From: Thermothelomyces thermophilus ATCC 42464
Taxonomy: Eukaryota; Ascomycota; Sordariomycetes; Sordariales; Chaetomiaceae
Direction of reading: 5' to 3'
Length of the DNA: 64,000 nucleotides
Assembly (NCBI RefSeq): GCF_000226095.1
Contig: NC_016478.1
Location: forward strand, 734,001-798,000
This document shows, one piece after another, positions 53,581 to 64,000 of the stretch (within the stretch, counting starts at the first letter, position 1; each line of letters begins with the position of its first letter). The notes beneath the pieces were generated by a model. It was given only the letters and a program-made list of their open reading frames with translations, was not told the DNA's origin and searched no databases. Made by a program: the position numbers and the translations under genes.

Positions 53581-55346
53581 ATGGCCGGCGACAAGCGACG
53601 CAGCAAGACAATAGTGTTTCTGCACCCGGATCTGGGGATAGGAGGCGCCGAGCGGCTGGTGATCGATGCGGCCGTAGGGCTGCAGAAGCGCGGGCACAAG
53701 GTGGTCATCTTCACGAGCCACTGCGACCCGGCGCACTGCTTCGACGAGGCCCGCGATGGTATGCATTTTTGTTCTCTTTCTTTTTCATTTCCTGTTTTTC
53801 ATTTTCCTTTTTTTTCCTCTTTTTTTCTCTTTTGTTTTTTCTCTCTGTTTTTTTCTTTCCCTGGTTCAATTTCGATTCGTTTTGATTTTCTCTTACTCTC
53901 TCTTCGAATTTGCTATCCCCTTTCTTCTTCACTTTTGGATATCTCCTCCCCTCGCACCCCATGGATGACCGTCGCTAACCACTAGACTCTCCGGAACATG
54001 AAAATAATAACACAGGCACCCTCGACGTGCGCGTGCGCGGCAACACCCTCGTCCCGCCCACCATCCTCGGCCGCTTCGCCATCCTCTGCGCCATCCTCCG
54101 CCAGCTGCACCTGATCCTGCAGGTCGCCGTCCTCACCCGCGAGCTCGCCGCCCTCGCCCCCGACGCCTTCTTCGTCGACCAGCTCAGCGCCGGCCTGCCC
54201 CTCCTCAAGCTCGCCTCCCCCGGCCCCGGCCGCGCCCCCGTCTTCTTCTACTGCCACTTCCCGGACCTGCTCCTCGCCCGCGGCCGCGCCCGCCTGTGGA
54301 AGCGCCTCTACCGCCTCCCCTTTGACGCCCTCGAGCGCTGGAGCATGGGCTTCGCCGACGCCATCGCCGTAAACTCCGACTTCACGCGCCGCGTCGTCGC
54401 CCGCACCTGGCCCGGCCTCGCCCGCACCCGCCAGCTGCACATCGTCTACCCGTGCATCGATACGACCGCCGTCGGCGGCGCGCGAGGGAGGGGCAAGGAG
54501 GAGGAGGAGGCGGAGGAGAAGGAGGGGAAGAAGGGGAAGAAGGGGAGGGAGAAGGAACAGGAACAGGTGGTAGAGGTTGAGCCGCTGCCGTGGAAGCAGG
54601 ACGGCGTGGTGCTGTCCATCAACCGCTTCGAGCGCAAGAAGGACGTGGCGCTGGCGATCCGCGCCTTCGCCCTGCTCCCCGCCGAGCGGCGGCGCGGGGC
54701 CAAGCTGGTGGTCGCGGGCGGCTACGACAGCCGGGTGGCCGAGAACGTGTCGTACCACGCCGAGCTGGCCGCCCTGGCCGACCGGCTGGGGCTCCGCCAC
54801 GCCACGGCCAAGACGCTCGTCTCGGCCCTCCACGTCGCCCCCGCCGTCGACGTCCTGTTCCTGCTCAGCGTCCCCGGCCTGCTCAAGGAGATGCTGCTGC
54901 GCTCCGCCAGGCTGCTGGTCTACACGCCCAGCAACGAGCACTTCGGCATCGTCCCGCTCGAGGCCATGCTGAGGGGCGTGCCCGTGCTGGCGGCCGACAG
55001 CGGCGGGCCCCGCGAGACCGTCGTCGACGGCGTGACCGGCTGGCTGAGGGATCCGGAGAGGCCGGAGGAGTGGTCCGCCGTCATGGATCGCGTGCTCAAC
55101 GACATGCCCGAGCAGGAGCTGCAGCGCATGGGGAGGGCCGGGGTCGAGCGGGTGAAGAGCAAGTTTGCCGAGGCGCAGATGGCCGAGCGGCTCGAGGACA
55201 TCTTTGACGGCATGGAGAAGACGTCGCAGGGACCATCCGGGGCATCGCTCTTCATGATGACGGCCATGGCCGGGCTGGTGGCAGCCGTTGGGCTCGGGTC
55301 CTCCGCCTTCTTGGCCGGGAGGATAGGTGGCATTTCGTTTGCGTAG
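53581..55346 (+). CDS. alg2: ALG2 alpha-1,3/1,6-mannosyltransferase
   Basis: Two exons, 53581-53758 and 54016-55346, give 502 residues. The 257-base intron is strongly pyrimidine-rich, with GCTAAC about 45 bases before the acceptor. ALG2 adds the second and third mannose to Man1GlcNAc2-PP-dolichol on the cytosolic face of the ER, in N-glycan precursor assembly. The protein shows the GT-B/GT4 pattern: [19 protein letters not shown] at the N-terminus, [30 protein letters not shown], and the EX7E motif EHFGIVPLE near residue 367. A hydrophobic segment near the C-terminus ([18 protein letters not shown], about 470-490) fits its membrane attachment. A Glu/Lys-rich low-complexity insert at about residues 214-247 separates the N- and C-lobes and is not part of the usual family. 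The enzyme is essential in yeast. Confidence 0.93.
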
Positions 55347-56870
55347 ATTCGATTTCTTTTTTCTTTTCTTTTCCTTTCTTTTTTTTTTTTAGAATATTAC
55401 TTACGACGACCGGGGAAGTATCCCGTACCTAATAAAAGCAATCCCGTTTCAATCTGCTTGTTGAGTTCTCGCTTTGTGTATGTTCGAACACCCAGAAGCG
55501 AGGTCCTAGGCATCGCGCGTGAGAGATGGACTGAAGGGGGACCTGACAATTGCCATCAAACCAAGGGTATCTATCTACCTATCCATTCTCGTTTTTTTTT
55601 TTTTTGTTTTTTTTTTTTTTGAGGAATCTCACGCTAGAACTCCGCTATCAGAGAAGAACCTTGGCGTAATGACGAATCTGCGTTCATTAGCTAGCGTCAC
55701 CTGGGGCGGGCTAGTCTCTTGCTTTTATTGGACTACCTTACTCTACATCTCGCAAGTTCGGAGGAGTAGGATTTTGGTGCCGTTTCCCTCCAACGCAGTA
55801 CAGTTCCTTGATGATCATCAGCCCGCACCACCCGACGTCCAGCCATCTCCGTGCCCAGAGAAAACCACCGAAAGAAAACGAGCGCCTGTGCAAAAAGCCA
55901 GGTCCTGCCGACCTCGCCGTCCCTCTCTTCCCTCGGTGCGAGATTGTCGGCCCAACCGACGGCCCTGAACCAAGCCAATTCAAGGATTATGTGAAAAGAA
56001 GGGCGAGGGGATCTCCAACTGGCGCATTAATAGGCTGCCGAGTCGGGCAAGAGTGCGCCTAGATTCCTCGAGACAAGAAGACGTCATTCCACCCTTCACC
56101 CGGCGATACGTCCTTGTATGCATGATTGTGCGTATGCTTGTATGTACCACCAGCGATGATGGGCTGCCGTCCCCCTTTCTTCGCCCGTCGTGCTACGTCG
56201 TGCCATTTTTTTTGTTTTTTTTTGGCGTCAGGAAGATTTGGTGTGTTTTGTGGTTCCAGTGTGTTGCTCCCATCTGTCGCTCCAACCATCTTATTCCTGT
56301 CCTTCCCGTGAACTGAACTGTGGGATGGGTCGTCCAATACCGAGAGTTTCCTAAGCTGGAGGTCTCCCAAAGATTCCATACCCCAAAAGAGGGAGCTGCC
56401 ATCGTAGATGTCGAATGCTCGGTTGATGTCTTGGGAGCTGATCTCGAGAAGAGAGGGGAAATTGCAGGCCAATGCGATGAAAGGACACTCCCCCCCCCCC
56501 CAACCCCCGGGGGCTTTCTCTCTTTTCGGTCGTTGTTGGGTTTTGATTCGTATCTACAGTAGCGGGCGGGTGCTGGATTACGCCCATCTGTTGTGTGATG
56601 CTACATTATGGAGCTTCTCACCCAGGATAAGAAGCAAGAACCGGAAATGTCTTTATTAATTTCATGTGTGATCGTGGACCATCCACTCACCTACCCTATC
56701 CATCCATCCCTCCCACTCCCGAGGCCGCGGTAGACGGGGGTTAAGGTTGAATTAACTGCTCCAGAAACGGAGGTGTTGTCGGGAAGATATGCGTCAGACA
56801 TCACCCATGAGCGAGAACCAGAGACTTGAGAGAAAAAGCCGGAATAAAGGAATAATGGGGAATTGTCATG
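55347..56870. other. Convergent intergenic region
   Basis: No gene is seen between the ALG2 stop and the stop of the coiled-coil gene. The stretch holds two T runs broken by one G (about 55591-55620), T-rich tracts at 55370-55391 and 56208-56222, and a C run near 56491-56502. Confidence 0.6.
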
Positions 56871-59763
56871 TCAGAAACCCATGACCAGGACGCCGGCCTT
56901 GAGGATGTTCTTGGTGTCGATGGTCATGCCCTGGTCGTTGCGCATGGTGACGGCCGGGGTGGCGCAGAAGCGGAGGCGGCAGTGCTCGTACTGGAGGGTG
57001 AGACGGTCGACGGTGCAGTCGAGGGGCTCGTGGGTCTCGGCCGAGAAGCGGGCGCCGGCGTCGCCCCAGGAGTACTGGAAGGTCAGGCGCGAGCGGAGCA
57101 GCTTGGCCGAGAGGTCCCAGGCGGCGGTGGTGATGGTGAAGAGGTCGTAGAAGGCCTCGTTGGTCACGTTGGGCACCTTGCGCCGGGCCAGGAAGGGCGC
57201 GACCATGGTCTTGAGGTACTGGTGGTGCTGCGTCAGCTTGTAGTTCTTGAAGGCCGCCGCGTTGGGGCCCTCGGCCATGTCGGCCACGAGCTGGGCCCGG
57301 CGGTCGATGATCACCTGGCGGTCGTAGGTCTTGGAGGCTAGAGAAGGTCGTTCGTCGGTTAGTCAGTCAGTCAGTCAGTCAGTCAGCCAGCCAGCCATTC
57401 GGACTAGGGAATGCAGTCAGGCAGAGAGAAGAGGCCTCGATAAACAATGAGTTGTGACGGGACGGAAAGGAGGGGAAAGGATGGGATGAATGGGAAAGTT
57501 CAAGTCACTCGGGGATGATGAAATGGCTTGTCAGTCGTGACTCACAATCCATCTTCTTGAGCTCCTCCTCGAGCTTCTCCATCTCGTCATCGGCATCCTC
57601 GGAGTAGTCCTTCCAGCCCTCGTAGCTGCAGATGAAGATCAGAATGTGCTGCAGGATCAGGCGCTGCATCAGGTAAGGGCGGGAGTCGCGGTCCTTGAGG
57701 AGGCGCATGGCATGGTCGCCGGGCTCTTGCTCCTGGTGGGTGCGGCAGATCTTGCAGATGTAGTCCCAGAGCTGGCCGTTGGCCTCGGACTGGAGCTGCC
57801 TCTTCCAGTCGTCGTCCAGGGTGGGCAGCTCGTGAAAGTAGGAAGCGCAGAAGCCGTAGACGAGGGCGAAGAGCGACTGGAACTCGTCGGCCCACTCGAG
57901 ACAATTCGAGTCTTCGAGGCCGACCGCCCGCACGAGGGAGTGCGGAGTGCTGCGCTTCCGCTCCTTGGGGCTGCCCGTCTCCGTGACGACGGGGCCTACC
58001 CTCGTGTTCCGTCTAGGCCCCGAGGGAGGCCGCAGAGCGTAGCCGGCCGCGGAGCGCCCGCTAGCGGCCGTGGTGTTCGACAGGCAGCGCTGGTGGTTTT
58101 GGTTTGGTTGGGCGTGATAGACAGCAGGCACCGAGTGTGAGTGCGGCAAGGCCTGATGAAAGGGAGGGCGTCCGCGGACCAGAGGTCCGGCGAGCTGTCC
58201 AGTGGCGCTGTGGTGAAAGGCGGCAGGGTTGGCAGCGCCGGGACTGGCCGTGCCCGAGCGGTCGATGCTGCCGGAATGAGTAACGTGGGTGACATGCGTG
58301 CTGCTCGAGCGGAGACTGGCGGGACCTTTGAGGCTCGGTGCGTAAGGGTGGTCGGTGGTCATGGCAAATGTCTGACCGCTGAGGGGGGTGGAAGAGCGGG
58401 CAAGAGTATCCAGGATGGCGGCTCGCTCCTCGGGGTTGCTGTGGACGTTCAACCACAGGTTCCGCTTGCCGTTCACCTGCTCTTGGAGGATCTGCCACCT
58501 GTGTGATTAGCAAGAATGCCATGCTGCGCAGAGACTAGTCGGGAACAAAGGAGAAGGAAGGAGGAGAGGAACAAGAGACAAAGGACAACAAGGAAAAAAA
58601 AAGGGGGAGGGGGGAACAACTTACGGTCCGGGCCATCTCGTTTTGGCGGAGTTGCTCCTTGAGAAACTTTTGCGACGGCAAGTCAGCACTTGCATACCGC
58701 CAGAAGAGGACGATGATGAAGATGATCATACACACAAAGGAGAAGGGACAAAAGAAGTAGGGAAGAGGAGAGACGAAGGCGACGTACCTGAATGGTCTTC
58801 ATGTCTTCGTCGGCCCGCCCAGCGATGCCTGCCAGGGTTTTCTCGGCGTTCAGAGCGCGGTCCTTCCAGTCCTTGAGGTCGCTTTCGAGACCACGAATAG
58901 TAGCTTCGAGGCCGGGGATGCGTTCACACTCGTCGGGATCCTTCTTGAGCTCGGCGGCCAGCTGGTCGACCGCCTGGTTCATCTTGACGGTGTTGTTCAT
59001 GAGCTCTTGCACGTCGTAGTCGAACGACAGGAGAAAATCGTGCGGGATCGAGTTCTGCCGATACATGCCCTGGCGAAGACCCCAGACGCGCGCCTGGAGC
59101 TTGCAGGTTTGCTCGCGATGAGCCTGGCACCTCGGGGTTAGTGTTTGAAGACAAGACAGAACAAAAAGACTAGAGTCTCACCTTCTGCGACGGGTGGAGG
59201 TTGTCCTCTGCCGCATGAAGAGTCATAGCTTGCATGGCGCTGATGAAGGAATGGGTAGTCGAGCCGGGAATGGAAGAGCGGTCTAGGGTCCCGGAGGCAG
59301 AACTCGACGCGGGAGCGTAGAGGGAGAGGGTGGGTAGACGTTGAGCAGAGGCGTCCCCAGGGCCCGGGTAAGCCGACAGACTCAAGGAAGGAGGAATAGC
59401 AGCAGCCGAGGTGGCAGACGAGCCTGCGAGGTTGTCTGTGGTGGGCCGCAGCGCCGACCTGGAGAACGAGCGCCGCGGCTTGACGGGCTCCGAGATCTGG
59501 ACCGCGTGGTCCGACGGGGTTTCGGGCTCCTCCTTCTCCGAACCGAAAGCAGATCCGGCCGCGGCAGAGAGGCTCTCGTCGGTAGCCTCGTCGGACCGTG
59601 TGCCGGCGGAGTTGACATGAAACCCCAGCGCGGGATTCTTCTGGCTCAACAAGGCGCATCTCTCGGGAGACCACGCGTAAAGAGGGGCGCCCCCGCCAGA
59701 GCCGGCGACGCTCTCGTCATCGCTGCTGGAAGGGCTGCCGATGTCCGAGCGAGCTCCCGCCAT
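56871..59763 (-). CDS. Coiled-coil protein of unknown function, conserved C-terminal domain
   Basis: I read five exons: 59763-59182, 59123-58788, 58666-58625, 58491-57546 and 57337-56871. They give 790 residues without a frame break. I do not recognise the family. Residues 1-194 are Ser/Ala-rich and disordered, though the last 25 are more ordered. Residues about 200-325 (exons 2, 3 and the start of 4) form a coiled coil with heptads (MNQAVDQLAAELKKD, IRGLESDLKDWKDRALNAEK, FLKEQLRQNEMART, ILQEQVNGKRNL). A Ser/Pro/His-rich linker follows. The C-terminal 280 residues look globular, with aromatic-rich segments LEWADEFQSLFALVYGFCAS and LWDYICKICRTHQEQEPGDH, and end in AGVLVMGF. No catalytic motif or membrane segment is seen. 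Exon 3 is only 42 bases. The exon 4 acceptor is the less certain junction, since two AGs lie close together and only the inner one keeps the frame. Confidence 0.75.
57361..57396. repeat. AGTC/AGCC tetranucleotide repeat inside an intron
   Basis: Nine tetranucleotide units lie just inside the 3' end of the fourth intron (57338-57545) of the minus-strand coiled-coil gene, within about 60 bases of its acceptor. Confidence 0.85.
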
Positions 59764-60737
59764 GGTATTGCGGGTATTGCGAAGGGGCCTTAGGGATGAG
59801 AGAATGGGAGGGAGGGGAGAGATGAGATCGGTCTGTTGGTCAACAGCAGAGTTAGTTGTTGTATCCGAAGAGGAAAGAAATCAGAGCAGGAAAATAAATA
59901 GAGCGAAATGATGTCAGACACGAGCGGGGACGGGAGAGATATGAGAGGTAGATGGTAAACGAGAAACAGCAATGTGGAATCCAGCAGGCAAGGAAAGAAA
60001 CAGCGAGAGCGGAGGGAACGCGGAGGTGAAAGAGAGAGATGGTGGGAAGAGGAGAGAGACGAGAAGAGGATATTTGTCGTGAATAACTGTGTTTTAGTTA
60101 TTCTGTCGGTATATATAGTACAAGCGCGGCATTAGAAGATGGCGGTTCATCTCGGCATGCCCTAGTGATGGCTTTGGGGATGGCGATGGCGATGGCGGTA
60201 TTGGTGGTACAGGTGAGCCCGAGTTCTCGGGTTTCTGATGCGGCACACAACATATGTAACATACCTATATTGACAGGTCGTAGGGCGAAGCCGGTGGTTC
60301 TGGATGGTGCCTCAGGATATGCGTTGAGTCTCGAACGTCAAGGCGAAAGCAAGAAGAGAACAGGTCCTGTTACCGCGAGACGTTGAATCGGGAAGGAGTG
60401 TTGCTGTGTTGAGGTGCAGAGGACAGAGGAGGGGCGAAGAGTGGAAGAGGGCGGAATGTGGAAGCACTTGAGAGATTGGCGAGGGCGCTTTCGAAAAGAG
60501 ACGAGACTGGAATGGATCCCGGGGAAAAATTTCCCTTAAGTCGTGCGTCACTGAACTAGGTCTTTCGGTGGGCAGAAGAGGACTGGCAAGCCCTGGGCAG
60601 TGAAGGAATCGGGCCCTGTCGGAGAGGAAAGGCAGAGATGGCCGAAACCTCGGAGCTCTCTTTCTCGTGGAAGTCGTGGCGGGAAAGGATAGAGGGCAGT
60701 GAATTGATATGGCCCTGTTATATGCACTCTCTTCCCT

Positions 60738-60755
60738 CACACACACACACACACA
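60738..60755. repeat. (CA)9 dinucleotide repeat
   Basis: Nine CA units lie in non-coding DNA. Confidence 0.9.
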
Positions 60756-62387
60756 TCTCCTGTGTGCCCCGGGTTCCATCGTACCCATTTCGAAACTCGT
60801 GGTTCCGTGGACCGAGATTCACTTCGTAGTTAAGGGCAACGAGCCCTCAGGTGAATGAATACATGCCCGATTGATTGGAGCATCGGTCCTAGATGGAGGG
60901 TTCGCATTTCGGGCGAAATGTGACGGATGCGTACGAGGTTGAGACGACTATCGAGAAACGGGAGGAGAGCAGAGCCGGGGCTGCGTGGCATAAGAGCAGC
61001 GAAGAGCGGACAGAGGACAGCAAAAGATAGCAAAAGAAGGGAATGCAGGACAGGATGACAAAGGAGTAAACCAATGGCCCAAACAGTCATGACACTCAGT
61101 TGAATTACCTCATTGCCTAGATATTAGACCATAACATCCCTAAGCCAAGACGCGCCCGGCATGACAGAGCACGGCATGGCCAGGGATGGGGGTGTGTCTT
61201 CCTAAACTTTCAAGCAGGCAGAGGAGAGTCCGTCAGTGCACGTATCAGCCATCCGTCCGACTCATTCATTAGCGCTGTCAGCAACTTCAAGTTGCCAGTG
61301 ACCAGAAGTCATCTCATAACTGGGTATCTGGTGTGTGAGATATGGGCCTCCGAGGGTTGTTTGACCCCCTAAAGTAAGAACATGTCAGAGTACGCCAGGG
61401 GAAAAAGGAAAGGAGAGGCTGCGAGACCGCGAATGGATAAAGAGGACCAAGGCACCGGAAGAGGAGAGAGGGGAACTCCAGCCCCGTCAGATGAAGCTCA
61501 TCTGCCACAGGGCAGTAAATGATGGTATTATAGCCGGTAGATGGGCATATATATCGGCTGGCTGTCGCCGGACCTACCGCTGTGCTAGCTGGCACTGGGC
61601 TTCTTCTATTCTGTTCTTTCTTCCCTTCTTTGTTGTCGATGAATTTAGGGGTGACCTGCATCCCTGCTCGATTCGGCTCTGCTTTCCGCGTACTGATATT
61701 ACTGAATCTCACGTCTCTCCGTAGCAGAGCTTGAAGTTGCCCATGAATGTTGGTTTGACATGTTGTCGGCCATGGGTCATGTACGCTCTTCTACCAAGGG
61801 CGCGGAACGCGCGACAGAAGCGTAGTCTTACATAGCACCTAACGTCGGTTAGCTCTCAACGTCCCCCAATCGTCAGTCTACCCGCGCATGCAACGGAAAA
61901 TCCAGGAGGACGCAAGAGGCTCAAACTCTATATTTGAAGAAACTACCTGAATAAATTGAATCATCAAGCGACACGATCAACTTGGGAGAGGGGATCGTTC
62001 TACCTCTCTACCGGCGGAACCACATTCCCCTTCCCCTCTTGATGCACGTTTATTTCTCCCTAGGTACCAAAACATCAGCAACACCAATGCCACACGGAAG
62101 GCTTCGTGGCCGCGCTCTTGCCAAATGGTCGAGAGAAATACGAGCTTGCTGGGAATCGACAAGGGAGGCGAGGACCCGTCCTGCGGCGGCAATTAGTGGC
62201 TATCGACCTATCGACAGGCCCTACCAGAGAGGCCGTGGCGTGGAAGCCGGAAAGGATGCTGGCGACAACGGCGGCGACTCCTGAGCATATTTTTCTTCTT
62301 CTTCTTCTTCCCCTCACGAGAAATGATCCAACATGTCGTCGGCGGAAGGTCGGGGGAAAGTCGTGTGTAGCCATGCCCTTGGTGAGA

Positions 62388-62402
62388 GGGGGGGGGGGGG
62401 GG
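62388..62402. repeat. Run of 15 G
   Basis: This homopolymer lies about 115 bases beyond the stop codon of the RBM39-like gene. It is probably length-variable. Confidence 0.85.
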
Positions 62403-62518
62403 ACGAGCGCCTTAAGCAGGCGGTTAGTGCTTGGTCCTTTGACAACGGACGAAGAGGGAGGGTGGACGACGTACCTTGTAGGATTCCTATGCAGACAGCA
62501 GGAGCCCGTGATTAGTGT

Positions 62519-64000
62519 CTAGATCGCCTTGGTGCGAGAGAACAAACTGCTGTAGACCGCGTCCACAACCGGAGCAGCAGAGATCATCCGTCCGTCAAAG
62601 TAGCGGCCGTTGAGGCCCTTGATGGCGTTTTCTCCGCCCGAAACCTTGTCGAACTTGAGGTAGATGTCACCCTGGGAGTTGGGGTCGACGGCGATGTGGA
62701 CGACGTGGCCGTATTTTTCCTCGGCTTCTTGCCGGACTTCCTCCTCCAGCTCCTTGATCCAGCCCTCACCCTCTTGTCTACCAGCATCTGTCAGCAACTC
62801 GTGGAAAAGATATAAAAACAAGGGACCGGGAGGTGACGTACTCGGTGGGATCAAACATGTTGTGGAGGACCACACAGCGGCTTGCCATGCTGACATTGAC
62901 AGGGAGCGGTTGCGTCTCGGTCTTGGGCTTCAGAATCTGCCGCTCAGGTTGGCCAGTGCTGGGCTCGTCAGTCCTTGCCAGTTTCCGCATCAGAGCGTCT
63001 CGGCTGTAGTTGTTAAAGTTGACACCGGCCACGTCGGTGTCGTCCAGGGCGCTGGCGGCCGTGCCCTTGTCGCTGTCTCGGCCACCGGCCCGGTCGAAGT
63101 TGGACGCCTGGAGGCCCCTCCCCCCGGCTCCGGAGAAAGCAGATCCTTGATTCTGGCCTTGGAATCCCCGTAAGAGGTTGGCAGTTGACTCTGGGGTAAA
63201 CTTATCGTTTCCAAGCCCGACACGGATCGGGCGACCGGCCAGATCGAACCCGTTCATCTTCTCGAGAGCCTCTCGGGCTTGACTAGCATCACGGAATCTA
63301 TGCGCCATGTTAGAGACTGTCCGGCGGCACGGAGGGGGGAAAAAGAAGGGGGGAAAAAGGGGGGAGGGTTGGGGGGTCCCGGGTGAAGAACGTACTGGAC
63401 GAAGCCATAGCCTCGGCTGCGGCCGCTGTCATCCTTCTGCAGCTGCACAAACTCGAGCTCTCCAAAGGGCTCAAAGACGTTCTGGAGGTCTGTTTCAGTG
63501 ATACTGAAGTGGATGTTGCCCACATAGAGTCTGTGGAAGGGGATGGAATTCGGGTGACCAGATGATTCCGAGTTGCGCGCTTGGCGGTTCTTCTCAGCCT
63601 CGGTCGGCTGCACGATGACGGGAATACCTAGGAGTTTCTGACCAGTGAGCTGAAGGGCGGCCGCTACGGATTCTTCATTCTTGAACTCGACATAGCCGAC
63701 ACTGCGCGTCCTTTGTTAGCGTCCGGATGAAAATGAAACGGAAGCATTGGTGCACTGCACAGCGGGCGGAGAGAGAAACGTACCCTTTGGACCTGTTGCT
63801 AACGCGATCTTTTACGATTTGCGCCTCGGCAACGGGGCCAACCTTCTCGAAGAACTCCTTCAGCTCGCGGGTACGGAGGCGAGCGGCCAGCTGCTGGACA
63901 AAGACGGTGCGGCGATCACGCTCGTCTCCCGTCGGCGAGGGATCGCGGGGGGTGCTGTGTCGGCGGCCGCGGCGGTCGTCGTCACGGCGACGGTAGCCAC
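62519..64000 (-). CDS. RBM39/Rsd1-like splicing factor, 3' part (cut by the window edge)
   Basis: The visible exons are 64000-63784 (partial), 63701-63396, 63297-62842 and 62777-62519, about 412 residues; the 5' end lies outside the window. Introns are 82, 98 and 64 bases, and the first two have CTAAC sites. The visible start is an Arg/Asp-rich tail of an RS-like region. RRM1 follows with [20 protein letters not shown] and [19 protein letters not shown]2 has [36 protein letters not shown] and [15 protein letters not shown] linker leads to a C-terminal U2AF-homology motif RRM with the RxF signature in [14 protein letters not shown]. This layout is that of human RBM39/CAPER-alpha and S. pombe Rsd1, which bind U2AF- and SF3b-associated ULM peptides in early spliceosome assembly. 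Confidence 0.92.

Larger units (their letters stand above)
59764..62518. other. 2.75 kb intergenic region
   Basis: This is the upstream region of the coiled-coil gene and the 3' flank of the RBM39-like gene, both on the minus strand. The first 300 bases are purine-rich on the plus strand, meaning a CT-rich leader for the minus-strand gene. A (CA)9 repeat lies at 60738-60755, a CTT repeat near 62294-62310 and a run of 15 G at 62388-62402. No gene is recognised. Confidence 0.6.

Overview
The window is eukaryotic nuclear DNA from a filamentous ascomycete, most likely a Sordariomycete and probably Sordariales. The evidence is short introns (53-125 bases in most genes) with GT...CTRAC...AG signals, GC-rich third codon positions, CT-rich leaders before start codons, and fungus-typical proteins: a CYS-3/MetR-like bZIP factor, a CFEM GPI-anchored protein, a Cdc11/Nud1 scaffold and an Ssp1/Sak1-type kinase. 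I see no rRNA, tRNA, CRISPR, intact transposon or virus-derived element. The species cannot be named from this sequence alone.

The window holds fourteen genes. Left part (1-19 kb): a 2.4 kb gene-free flank; an unrecognised 1203-residue disordered protein (-); a divergent 822-base promoter; a large LRR scaffold of the septation network (+); a von Willebrand A protein (-); and a nine-exon PLP aminotransferase (+) with a 14-base microexon. Middle (21-38 kb): a small conserved protein (+); the sulfur regulator (-); a CENP-N/Chl4 kinetochore protein (+); a TatD/TATDN1 nuclease-like protein (-) divergent from the ribonucleotide reductase large subunit (+, Neurospora un-24 ortholog); and a CFEM cell-surface protein (+).

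From 38.3 to 47.7 kb lies a 9.4 kb gene-poor island with GTAC-rich inverted repeats and copies of a dispersed 9-mer (TACGGAGTA). Right part (47.7-64 kb): a CaMKK/Sak1-like kinase (+), ALG2 mannosyltransferase (+), an unrecognised coiled-coil protein (-) and the 3' part of an RBM39/Rsd1-like splicing factor (-) that runs off the right edge.

The genes are unrelated housekeeping and regulatory loci, not a cluster with one shared pathway. Themes that recur are cell cycle and chromosomes (Cdc11, CENP-N, RNR), nucleotide and DNA metabolism (RNR, TatD), nutrient and energy signalling (bZIP sulfur factor, Sak1 kinase) and secretory glycosylation and surface (ALG2, CFEM). I found no convincing wholly new system. 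The most notable leads are the enriched intergenic 9-mer, repeated SPW motifs in the unrecognised 1203-residue protein, splice structures that could make alternative products (RNR intron 2, CFEM exon 4, the long bZIP intron), the microexon, and the un-24 C-terminal tail that in Neurospora carries allorecognition. All spliced models are read by eye from splice signals and frame continuity.
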